NCBI GenBank assembly: GCA_023457325.1
Contig: JAEWLX010000069.1
Location: 1-5,753, forward strand
Direction: 5' to 3'
Length of the DNA stretch: 5,753 nt
From: Bacillota bacterium
GTDB taxonomy: Bacteria > Bacillota_I > Bacilli_A > RFN20 > CAG-826
A program made the translations under genes and the position numbers. Shown in pieces: positions 1 through 5,731 of this stretch (position 1 is the first letter of the stretch; the number at the start of each line of letters is the position of its first letter). The notes under the pieces are model-generated. The model was given only the letters and a program-made list of their open reading frames with translations. It ran no database searches and had not been told where the DNA came from.

Positions 1-1187
1 TAGGCAATCACATCCTTAACCTCGCGCCTTTGAAAGAATTTCGTTCCCCCAAAGATTTGAAAGGGAATCTTATTTTTTTCTAATTCTTTTTCAAAAGGAA
101 GGGTAATGTAACTCGAACGGTACAAAATGGCAATTTGCCGATAAGAGAAATCAATTTTTGTCTTCTTAATTTTTTCAATCTCGCGAATAACCCACGAGGC
201 TTCTGACTCTCGAGAAAATGCTCTTTCCGTTTCAATTTTTTCGCCAAAGGCATTTTTCGTATATAAATCTTTATGAATACGATGACGATTATTACTTATT
301 AAACGATTGGCGGTATCAAGTATTACTTGTGTCGAACGATAGTTTCGATCCAAAACAATTGTTTCGGCCATTGGAAAGTCTTTATCAAAGTTTAAAATGA
401 TTCCCTGGTTTGCGCCTCGCCATGTATAGATAGTTTGGTCTGGATCACCAACGACATACAACGATGTTCCTTCTTTCATGAATAGTTTGACGAGTTTGTA
501 TTGAACATCGTTCGTGTCCTGAAACTCATCGATTAAGATGTGGGAAAACCTATTGGCCCATTTGTTGCGCGTTTTAGGAAAACGCTCAAGAATTTCAATT
601 GTCTTTAAAAGCAAATCATCAAAGTCCAAAGCTTTTTGTTGTTCTTTTCTTACTTCGTAAAGATGGAAAAATTTTAAGCATTCTTTTTGTTCTGGATAAG
701 CGTTGTCTTTTAATATGACATCTTCGGGATATCTTCCTTCCGTTTTATGTCCGCCGATAAAAGAAGCGGCCATCTTAACAATTGGATCCTTTTTTTGATA
801 ATTGAGTTCAACTGCGACATTTTTCAGAAGCTTTTCCTGATCATCTTCATCATAGATGGTAAAGTGACTTGGATAGTTTAGAATACTTATCTCGCTTCTT
901 AAAAAACGTGCGCAAAAACTATGAAAGGTCGATAGTTTTAAATGTTCGGCCGCATGAGGAACTAGTTTGATAGCGCGTTCTCTCATTTCTCCCGCAGCCT
1001 TATTAGTGAAAGCAAAAGCTAGTATGTTTTCTGGATAAATACCTAGTTCACCAATCAAATAAGCAATACGGTAGGTTAAAACTCTCGTCTTGCCACTTCC
1101 GGCTCCGGCGACAATGCGCACGAACTGCGCGTTTGTCGAGACGGCTTCGTATTGTCTTTCATTAAGAAGTTTTTGATATTCGTCCAT
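1..1187 (-). CDS. pcrA: UvrD/PcrA-type ATP-dependent DNA helicase, N-terminal part (cut by left edge)
   Basis: Superfamily 1A 3'-5' DNA helicase that unwinds DNA during nucleotide excision repair, displaces RecA and clears replication conflicts; cytosolic. About 395 codons are open from the ATG at 1187 to the left edge; family members are usually about 700-750 residues, so domains 1A and 1B and the start of 2A are present and the rest lies outside. Seen in order: Q motif LNERQYEAV (8-16), Walker A AGAGSGKTR (27-35), motif Ia FTNKAAGEMRER (60-71), motif Ib STFHSFCARFLR (86-97), Walker B DEFQD (220-224), motif III GDPDQTIYTWRG (247-258), motif IV RNYRST (281-286), and a typical PcrA stretch with GG..F..R.EVKD close to the edge. 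The start is well bounded: an in-frame TAG lies at 1206-1208 and no other start codon follows it. No clear Shine-Dalgarno precedes the ATG. No motif is missing in the visible part. Choosing PcrA rather than UvrD or Rep is a naming matter from family resemblance. Confidence 0.95.
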   Translation of the reverse strand, partial: MDEYQKLLNERQYEAVSTNAQFVRIVAGAGSGKTRVLTYRIAYLIGELGIYPENILAFAFTNKAAGEMRERAIKLVPHAAEHLKLSTFHSFCARFLRSEISILNYPSHFTIYDEDDQEKLLKNVAVELNYQKKDPIVKMAASFIGGHKTEGRYPEDVILKDNAYPEQKECLKFFHLYEVRKEQQKALDFDDLLLKTIEILERFPKTRNKWANRFSHILIDEFQDTNDVQYKLVKLFMKEGTSLYVVGDPDQTIYTWRGANQGIILNFDKDFPMAETIVLDRNYRSTQVILDTANRLISNNRHRIHKDLYTKNAFGEKIETERAFSRESEASWVIREIEKIKKTKIDFSYRQIAILYRSSYITLPFEKELEKNKIPFQIFGGTKFFQRREVKDVIA

Positions 1188-1215
1188 GATAAAAAGGCTA
1201 TTTACCTATGGTAAT

Positions 1216-1244
1216 ATCTTATCATGTTGTCGTCTTGCTCTCAA
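1216..1244 (-). promoter_or_regulatory. Probable sigma-A-type promoter of the helicase gene
   Basis: On the minus strand TTGAGA (1239-1244) is followed after exactly 17 bases by TAAGAT (1216-1221), a good match to the -35/-10 consensus. Transcription would start near 1209, giving a short leader of roughly 20 bases before the ATG at 1187. It lies in the 109-base gap between the Fic stop and the helicase start, so the helicase can be expressed independently of the Fic gene. I see no terminator hairpin for the Fic gene in this gap, so read-through is also possible. Confidence 0.6.
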
Positions 1245-1296
1245 TGTAAACCGCTTAAATATTATTGAAAGACATCCGAACAATGCAAAAGAATTT

Positions 1297-2352
1297 TTAA
1301 GTCTTTAACTTGCGCTTATATCGAGCGTTTTTAAAACTTCCTAATTTATGTATCTTACCTTCTTTTAGCATTTGAGCAAGAACTCTTTCAATTGTTGAGA
1401 CACTAACATCAGGAAGCAAATCCATGAGCTCTTTTTTCGAGATGGGTAAGAGATTATTCATAACGACTGACTCCACTCGTTTTTCTTTCGATGATTTGCC
1501 ATTAGTAATACTAACAAACCTTTTTTCTAATTCTTGATAGCAAATAAGCAATGATTCTATGAAGTTTTGAATAAACGGCATATAATCATTTCGATTTTCT
1601 TTCCATCCATGTGATGATTGTTGTAAGGAATTATAATATGCATCTCGATGATTGTTGATTGTAGCTTCAAAGGATATGTATTTGCCGACATCATAGCCAT
1701 ATTGATAAAGGAGCAATAAGGAAAGTAGTCTCGACATTCGTCCGTTGCCATCCATAAATGGATGAATGCACAAGAAATCAAGAATCACGCAGGGAATAAG
1801 AAGAAGAGGGCTTATTGATGTATTGCTGCTGGCGTCGGCGTAAGCCAAAACAAGTTGTTCCATCGCTTGTTTGGTTTCCAAAGCACTTAGCGGGTGGAAT
1901 CTAACACTTTTTTCTCCCTTTTCATTAATGGCGATAACGATATTGTCATGTTGTTTGTATTTTCCTCTATAAGGCGATTCTGCTAGTGATAAAAGAACAC
2001 TATGAAGTGACAATATATCCCTCTCTACGAAATGCACAATATCGTGATTCTCGTGTATGATTTTTAAAGCATCACGATATCCAGCAATCTCTTTTTCATC
2101 ATGGTTTAAAGGTTCGCTATGATTATTCACAATTTCTGTAATGCGTTTATCAGTCGAGACAATGCCTTCAACAGCATTGCTTGCCATCACTGATCGCACT
2201 TTGGCCACAGAAACAAGACTATCGAAAATGGCCTTGTGTGCTAGTTTTTTATTTTCGGCATCCGCTCGAAGGGAATGAATGATGTTCGTGGTTTGAAGAA
2301 TATTGCTATTAACGACAATATTACTTAAAAATGAATAGTCAAATGTGCGCAT
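1297..2352 (-). CDS. Class II Fic-domain AMP-transferase with C-terminal winged helix
   Basis: Fic proteins transfer AMP (occasionally another nucleotide) from ATP to a hydroxyl side chain of a target protein. The 351-residue protein has the catalytic motif HPFMDGNGRMSR (197-208) with His197 as general base, Asp201 for the metal and Asn203/Arg205 for phosphate binding. A probable beta-hairpin flap precedes it (about 129-155). The N-terminal helix carries SNAVEG (58-63), matching the inhibitory motif [S/T]xxxE[G/N]. That places it in class II, where Glu62 of the same chain would block productive ATP binding until relieved. Residues about 286-346 look like a winged helix-turn-helix (KKELMDLLPDVSVSTIERVL, then a basic wing ending NARYKRK), common at the C terminus of this subgroup. 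Length is normal and the active site looks intact. A strong AAGGAG lies 5 bases before the ATG. The promoter is packed with repeats described separately. The target protein is unknown; no antitoxin gene is adjacent, fitting self-inhibition. Confidence 0.93.
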   Translation of the reverse strand: MRTFDYSFLSNIVVNSNILQTTNIIHSLRADAENKKLAHKAIFDSLVSVAKVRSVMASNAVEGIVSTDKRITEIVNNHSEPLNHDEKEIAGYRDALKIIHENHDIVHFVERDILSLHSVLLSLAESPYRGKYKQHDNIVIAINEKGEKSVRFHPLSALETKQAMEQLVLAYADASSNTSISPLLLIPCVILDFLCIHPFMDGNGRMSRLLSLLLLYQYGYDVGKYISFEATINNHRDAYYNSLQQSSHGWKENRNDYMPFIQNFIESLLICYQELEKRFVSITNGKSSKEKRVESVVMNNLLPISKKELMDLLPDVSVSTIERVLAQMLKEGKIHKLGSFKNARYKRKLKT

Positions 2353-2361
2353 GTGTTCTCC

Positions 2362-2452
2362 TTTACTGCACTAATGTTAGCACTTTTGATGCAGTATTTC
2401 AATACATTAGTAGTATTTACTGCACTATTTAGTCGCTTTTTGATGCAGTATT
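2362..2452. repeat. Two operator-like repeat blocks upstream of the Fic gene
   Basis: Two blocks of 37 bases (2362-2398 and 2416-2452) start 54 bases apart. Each begins with TTTACTGCACTA and ends with TTTTGATGCAGTATT, identical between the blocks, while the central 10 bases differ (2374-2383 versus 2428-2437). Within a block the ends form an inverted pair: TACTGCACTA on the plus strand (2364-2373, 2418-2427) and TACTGCATCA on the minus strand (2387-2396, 2441-2450), whose starts are 23 bases apart. A degenerate fifth copy may sit at 2461-2470, over the stop codon of the upstream gene. Conservation limited to the ends suggests protein-binding half-sites. The block nearer the gene overlaps the promoter, so repression is the likely effect. 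The binder could be the Fic protein's own winged helix (inference). Confidence 0.75.
2374..2402 (-). promoter_or_regulatory. Probable promoter of the Fic gene, embedded in operator repeats
   Basis: Minus-strand TTGAAA (2397-2402) and TAACAT (2374-2379) are separated by 17 bases. The expected start of transcription is near 2367, inside the repeat copy at 2364-2373, just ahead of the AAGGAG ribosome site at 2358-2363 and the ATG at 2352. Another repeat copy (2387-2396) fills the spacer next to the -35. A protein on either copy would be expected to block RNA polymerase. The second repeat block farther upstream has no promoter at the equivalent positions, so it appears to be an operator only. Confidence 0.6.
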
Positions 2453-2456
2453 ATTC

Positions 2457-2903
2457 CTAAATGAGCAGTATCTCTTTAATGACATTCGCACCTGCGATGT
2501 TTGTTATTACGACTCCGCTTTCAATTTCGACTAAACTTGGATAGCCAAGAATCCATAATTGTTTAATTGAAGTTGCGCCAATGGTTAAATGCGCGTCTTT
2601 AGCGATGACCACTTCATCGTTAGCTTCAACAAAAAACATATCTATATCGCCAAATATTGAATAGGCGATGACTATGTCTTTAATGCTTTGACAATGACCG
2701 CAATAAGGAAAATAGAAATATACAAAGTAGTGATGTGGGGTCATTTGAAAAATGGCATACCATTTAATTGTCTTGTCAAAGACATCCTCATAAGAATATG
2801 TATCTATAATATCTGAGGTGTTCTCCCATATTCTATTTGATGAATCAAGCGATATTAAAAAGATTAACGGAAGGACTCTTAAGACTTTCGCTAAATTTGC
2901 CAT
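2457..2903 (-). CDS. Small thioredoxin-fold protein with CGHC motif, probably exported or membrane-anchored
   Basis: The 148-residue protein contains YFVYFYFPYCGHCQSIKD (59-76), a hydrophobic beta strand followed by a CGHC dithiol pair (Cys68, Cys71) at the start of a helix, as in thioredoxins and disulfide isomerases. GYPSLVEI (120-127) supplies the cis-proline (Pro122) that faces the dithiol in this fold, and a likely last strand and helix follow. CGHC is the motif of protein disulfide isomerases, so thiol-disulfide exchange is plausible, but the substrate is unknown. The N terminus (about 5-19, KVLRVLPLIFLISLDSS) looks like a signal peptide or anchor, placing the domain outside the membrane. 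The start is bounded by an in-frame TAA 6 bases upstream of the ATG, yet no Shine-Dalgarno is visible. I see no clear promoter; it may depend on read-through from the ATPase gene 116 bases upstream. The stop codon lies directly before the Fic operator region. Family beyond thioredoxin-like is not recognised. Confidence 0.75.
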   Translation of the reverse strand: MANLAKVLRVLPLIFLISLDSSNRIWENTSDIIDTYSYEDVFDKTIKWYAIFQMTPHHYFVYFYFPYCGHCQSIKDIVIAYSIFGDIDMFFVEANDEVVIAKDAHLTIGATSIKQLWILGYPSLVEIESGVVITNIAGANVIKEILLI

Positions 2904-2971
2904 CAGTAATTAATAAGTAAATGGGATAAGAATATGTCTAGTATCTTGGCTTTTGCTCTTTAGTGAATGCA

Positions 2972-3016
2972 AGATTTTCCACAAATTCAAAATTATTTCG
3001 AGTTTGTGGAAAATCA
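2972..3016. repeat. Inverted pair of the GATTTTCCACAAA motif after the ATPase stop codon (left end of cassette)
   Basis: GATTTTCCACAAA at 2973-2985 and its exact reverse complement TTTGTGGAAAATC at 3003-3015 are separated by 17 bases. Pairing can continue inward by a G-U, an A-U and a G-C pair. The right arm ends 4 bases from the ATPase stop codon (3020-3022), so the transcript can form a stable hairpin there. No run of T follows in the direction of transcription, so it is not a standard intrinsic terminator. The same motif occurs upstream of the ATPase gene, and the left arm extended to 16 bases (2972-2987) is a perfect inverted match to 4322-4337. It could be a regulator-binding site for the thioredoxin-fold gene downstream, a 3' end hairpin, or an element end. 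Confidence 0.7.
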
Positions 3017-3019
3017 TGA

Positions 3020-4243
3020 TTAGGACAGGTCTTTATTGCCAAGCAAAAAATCGACGAGATTGATGTGCGAAATCCCATTTCTGGAAAGATCGATTTGATC
3101 AAGAGATAAAACCACTTTGGGCGATGCATCTTTAATCGGCGAAAAGGCATTAAACTCGCGATCAATTGTTTCCTTGTTTATCATATAGTATGAGACTTGG
3201 ATATAAAATTTTTTTCCATCTTTAATAGCGACAAAGTCCACTTCTCCCTTGTAAGTTTTTCCCGTATAGACGTCGTAGCCTCTGACGATAAGTTCGTTAT
3301 AGACGATGTTCTCTAAAAAGAAAGTATCCTCATAGTTGATTGAATTGGTATTTATGGTTCGCAAACCCGAATCAACTGCATATTGTTTTTCAATTGATTT
3401 CAGTACTTCTTTTCCGCTTATGTTAAAGCGTTTGACTCGCGAGATAAAAAAGGCTTTTTCCATTCTTTCAAGATAGTTATAGATTGTCTTTTTATCGATT
3501 TCGATATTATTACGGCTATTAACAGCACAAAAATAATTAGCGATATTAGCCGCCGAAAATTCCTTCCCGGCATTGGCGAGGATATAAGCGCAGATTGATT
3601 TAAATTTATACTCTTCAATTGCTGAATCGCGTTTGAAAATGTCTTTTGAGATAATGCCATTGTAAATACTCTCAATGTACTGTTTTATATCACTTTCATT
3701 CACAAAGTTAAATCTCTGGGGAAAGCCTCCCCATTTTAAATAGTCAAAAAAGAAATCGGCTTTAATCTCTCTTCCGAGCAATTCTAAATAGCCGATCGAC
3801 TCTTTATAAGTAAAAGGGAAGATTTTAAATTCGACGGTACGACCAACAAGCAAAGTGGCGAGTTCGCCGGATAAGAGTTTTGAATTGCTCCCGGTGACAA
3901 AAATTGAACAATTGCGTGTTGCTTTTAAAGAAGCGATGGCTTTCTCAAAATCCTTAACGTGCTGTATTTCGTCAAAGAAGAGATAATATTTTTGATCAGT
4001 AACCATTTTTGTTTTGACATAGTCATTAAGTTTATTTGCCGTATCAAGATACTGAAAATCCAAATCTTCAAAATTGATAAAAACAATATGCGATTCATCA
4101 ATGCCTCGCTCTTTTAACTCATCGATAATCTGCTCGAGAATCTTGGATTTTCCGGCGCGACGAATTCCGGTTAAAACCTTAATTAAGTCAATGTCGTAAT
4201 ATTCCCTAAGACGTGAAAGGTACAGTTCTCTTTTGAATAGCAT
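3020..4243 (-). CDS. AAA ATPase with C-terminal DUF4143 domain (AAA_14 family)
   Basis: The 407-residue length fits the family. An N-terminal P-loop domain has Walker A GIRRAGKS (26-33), Walker B YLFFDEIQ (87-94; Asp91, Glu92), a sensor-1 segment TGSNSKLLS (117-125) and the family signature GGFP (172-175). A middle segment (about 213-285, including EFSAANIANYF and DKKTIYNYLERMEKAFFI) looks like a winged helix. The C-terminal DUF4143 part resembles a PD-(D/E)xK nuclease fold: EVDFV (334-338) is followed by FYIQVSYYM (346-354), where the usual catalytic Lys position is not Lys. That variant appears common in this family from memory, so nuclease activity is doubtful. These proteins are widespread in gut and environmental bacteria and in archaea, usually as isolated accessory genes; their function is not established. 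GGGAG (minus strand of 4250-4254) lies 6 bases before the ATG. Repeats of one motif lie on both sides, suggesting a self-contained cassette. Confidence 0.92.
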   Translation of the reverse strand: MLFKRELYLSRLREYYDIDLIKVLTGIRRAGKSKILEQIIDELKERGIDESHIVFINFEDLDFQYLDTANKLNDYVKTKMVTDQKYYLFFDEIQHVKDFEKAIASLKATRNCSIFVTGSNSKLLSGELATLLVGRTVEFKIFPFTYKESIGYLELLGREIKADFFFDYLKWGGFPQRFNFVNESDIKQYIESIYNGIISKDIFKRDSAIEEYKFKSICAYILANAGKEFSAANIANYFCAVNSRNNIEIDKKTIYNYLERMEKAFFISRVKRFNISGKEVLKSIEKQYAVDSGLRTINTNSINYEDTFFLENIVYNELIVRGYDVYTGKTYKGEVDFVAIKDGKKFYIQVSYYMINKETIDREFNAFSPIKDASPKVVLSLDQIDLSRNGISHINLVDFLLGNKDLS

Positions 4244-4260
4244 ATTCTTCTCCCAACATT

Positions 4261-4290
4261 ATTATATCATCTTTTTTGCATTTTTGTGGA
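4261..4290 (-). promoter_or_regulatory. Probable promoter of the ATPase gene, -35 overlapped by repeat motif
   Basis: A perfect TATAAT occurs on the minus strand at 4261-4266. Eighteen bases upstream is TCCACA (4285-4290), four of six matches to the -35 consensus, and it falls inside the TTTCCACAAA repeat at 4283-4292. Transcription would begin only a few bases before the GGGAG ribosome site, so the leader is very short. A protein bound to the repeat would compete directly with RNA polymerase. Confidence 0.6.
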
Positions 4291-4337
4291 AATTTCTTTT
4301 CACTAATTAAAAAGTTTTCTAAATTTGTGGAAAATCT
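4283..4337. repeat. Two TTTGTGGAAA copies upstream of the ATPase gene (right end of cassette)
   Basis: TTTGTGGAAA occurs at 4283-4292 and again at 4324-4333, 41 bases apart, about four helical turns. The outer copy extends to AATTTGTGGAAAATCT (4322-4337), which is the exact reverse complement of 2972-2987, so the ATPase gene is enclosed by a 16-base perfect inverted repeat. The core also resembles a DnaA box (TTTTCCACA versus TTATCCACA, one mismatch). An operator read by the ATPase's own winged helix is the simplest explanation; a transposon end or DnaA binding are alternatives. Confidence 0.7.
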
Positions 4338-4382
4338 CGTTAAGAATGAAAGCAGGGAATTTATTCGATGAAAGACGCTAAC

Positions 4383-4402
4383 TATAATGCGTGTGCTAAA
4401 AT
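4383..4402 (+). promoter_or_regulatory. Candidate -10 region(s) of the membrane-protein operon
   Basis: TATAAT at 4383-4388 is a perfect -10; the -35 position at 17-base spacing (4360-4365, TTTATT) is weak. A second candidate, TGCTAAAAT (4394-4402), has the extended -10 form TGN before TAAAAT. The first would give a leader of about 13 bases, and the second would start transcription at or next to the ATG at 4409. Together with the ATPase promoter this makes 4244-4408 a divergent regulatory region. Confidence 0.5.
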
Positions 4403-4408
4403 AACGAT

Positions 4409-5338
4409 ATGGGTTTATTAAGCAAACGCGAAACTCTAACACAAAATATTACTTACATGGCGATCATGGCTGCCGTTAATGCTATTTTTTCCCTAATTGC
4501 TGCCCTGGTGCCCGTTGTTTCCCTTTTCTTAATGATTGTTTTGCCACTAAGTTCGGCTATTGTTTTCTTGTTTTGTAAACACCGTTACTATGTAATCTAC
4601 GCCTTTGCGACAATCGCGTTGTGTCTACTAGTAACCATTTTTGATATGTCATTTACGATATTTTATGTTCTACCATCACTTATCACTGGCTATCTATTTG
4701 GTTTGTTCATTAAATACAGATTGCACGCTATATGGATTATTTTGATTACTAGTATTGCTCAAGGATTATTTTCGGCCTTAACGATTCCTTTAATTAACGT
4801 TCTTTTTGAAGTCAATGTCATCGATACTTTCAAAGGTATTATGCAAGTAACGGCTTCAACTAATGTCGATATAATTATTCCGACTTTCTTATTTTTCTTG
4901 GCTTTGGTCCAAATGGTTTTTTCTTATATTGTTGTCTACTTCGAAATCAATAAATTCGGTTATGTCATTAATGACGAACCCCTTAACACCACGTTATATT
5001 CATCAATTGTGATTGGTTGGCTTGTCTTAATTGTTCCCTTTGCCTTTTTTCTTCCGAGCGGTGCTTATTTGCTTTTAGCTCTTTCTTTTTATTTCATGTT
5101 TTTTCTTATCTTCAGTCATGTTGCTCAAAGAAATAAAAAGACCCTTATCGCCTTTGGCGTTTCTTTGATTGTCTTTCTCTTTCTCTTTGCTTTCTTATAT
5201 CCAATCGTACCTGATCCGTTAGGTCTACTCCTAACCGGCATATATCCATTATTGGTGTCGCTTGTTTGTTTAGCAAACAGTCTATTGTTTATGCTGGCTC
5301 ATAAAGATAAAATTATAAGCACAGGAAAGGAGAAATAG
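4409..5338 (+). CDS. Polytopic membrane protein, possibly YybS/DUF2232-like
   Basis: The 309-residue protein is almost entirely hydrophobic, with about eight to ten membrane segments (roughly 15-36, 38-56, 59-79, 82-101, 106-130, 155-178, 197-215, 219-237, 246-266, 272-297) and short charged loops. The opening TYMAIMAAVNAIFSLIAALVP and the following P-x-S pattern resemble the start of DUF2232/YybS proteins and of ECF transporter substrate-binding subunits. The length equals that usual for YybS and exceeds that of typical ECF S subunits (about 180-200). Position at the head of an operon fits YybS, which in Bacillus precedes the c-di-AMP phosphodiesterase gene gdpP. The assignment is resemblance only, with no diagnostic motif, and the transported substrate, if any, is unknown. 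The start is bounded by an in-frame TAA at 4397-4399; no Shine-Dalgarno is visible. Met17 and Met20 are alternatives, also without one. The stop codon is 3 bases before the next ATG, so the two genes are probably co-transcribed. Confidence 0.85.
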   Translation: MGLLSKRETLTQNITYMAIMAAVNAIFSLIAALVPVVSLFLMIVLPLSSAIVFLFCKHRYYVIYAFATIALCLLVTIFDMSFTIFYVLPSLITGYLFGLFIKYRLHAIWIILITSIAQGLFSALTIPLINVLFEVNVIDTFKGIMQVTASTNVDIIIPTFLFFLALVQMVFSYIVVYFEINKFGYVINDEPLNTTLYSSIVIGWLVLIVPFAFFLPSGAYLLLALSFYFMFFLIFSHVAQRNKKTLIAFGVSLIVFLFLFAFLYPIVPDPLGLLLTGIYPLLVSLVCLANSLLFMLAHKDKIISTGKEK

Positions 5339-5341
5339 AGA

Positions 5342-5731
5342 ATGATTAAGTTCCTTCAGTTTTTTGGTCAAGGTCTTCTTTATGTCGTCCTTTCACCCAT
5401 TTTTCTTTTAATACTCGCTCTTTATGTCGTTTATACATCAATTGTGATGGTATTGCTTTTTTTCAAAATGATTATTTTGTTCTTTGCCGGCAAAAACATC
5501 TTTGGCGATCTACCCGAAGATATCGAAGCTGCAAAAATTATCGAGGCCCATCGCCAAGCCAAACAAGCGCAAGCTAATCCTCAGCAGCCTCCTTATCCAT
5601 ATCCTTTCCCACCGCCTTATGGTTATCCTGGATATTCATTTCCCCAACAGCCTGGGCAAATAATTGATCAACCAGATGTTAAAGAAATAGAAGCAAAACC
5701 AGTCGATGAAGAAAAAGATGGAGAACAATAA
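5342..5731 (+). CDS. Small membrane protein with Pro/Tyr/Gln-rich cytoplasmic tail, unknown function
   Basis: Not recognised as a named family. Residues about 8-50 are hydrophobic, enough for one long or two closely spaced membrane segments, broken near 30-33 (YVVYTS). A conserved-looking amphipathic segment follows, NIFGDLPEDIEAAKIIEAHRQ (about 52-72, quoted in part), then a low-complexity stretch rich in Pro, Tyr and Gln (79-106) and an acidic Glu/Asp/Lys end (110-129). The tail is probably cytoplasmic and disordered and may bind partners; this is inference. AAAGGAG (5326-5332) lies inside the end of the preceding gene, 9 bases before the ATG, and the stop codon overlaps the next ATG by one base (TAATG). 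Translation is therefore likely coupled across the three genes, and the protein may act with the 309-residue membrane protein. Confidence 0.8.
   Translation: MIKFLQFFGQGLLYVVLSPIFLLILALYVVYTSIVMVLLFFKMIILFFAGKNIFGDLPEDIEAAKIIEAHRQAKQAQANPQQPPYPYPFPPPYGYPGYSFPQQPGQIIDQPDVKEIEAKPVDEEKDGEQ

Noticed and set aside
218..400. 60-codon plus-strand reading frame
   Set aside because: It lies opposite the conserved helicase motifs III and IV on the minus strand, has no ribosome site and shows no protein-like pattern.
1557..1781. 74-codon minus-strand frame inside the Fic gene
   Set aside because: It overlaps the catalytic Fic motif in another frame, so it is a shadow.
2457..2903. Antitoxin partner for the Fic protein
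   Set aside because: The protein is thioredoxin-like and probably exported, and the Fic protein carries its own inhibitory motif, so no separate antitoxin is needed.
2973..3015. Intrinsic terminator for the ATPase gene
   Set aside because: The hairpin is strong but AT-rich, with a 17-base loop and no T-tract after it; the arms are copies of the promoter motif, so a regulatory or element-end role fits better.
2938..3165. 75-codon minus-strand frame across the end of the ATPase gene
   Set aside because: Mostly a shifted reading of the DUF4143 coding end and the repeat; no ribosome site.
3418..3675. 85-codon minus-strand frame inside the ATPase gene
   Set aside because: A shadow of the winged-helix region of the ATPase.
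2972..4337. Insertion sequence
   Set aside because: The ATPase has no transposase features and no target-site duplication is visible directly outside the repeats; only the inverted repeat is reported.
4206..4442. 78-codon minus-strand frame covering the divergent promoter region
   Set aside because: It crosses both promoters and the repeats and overlaps starts of two well-supported genes.
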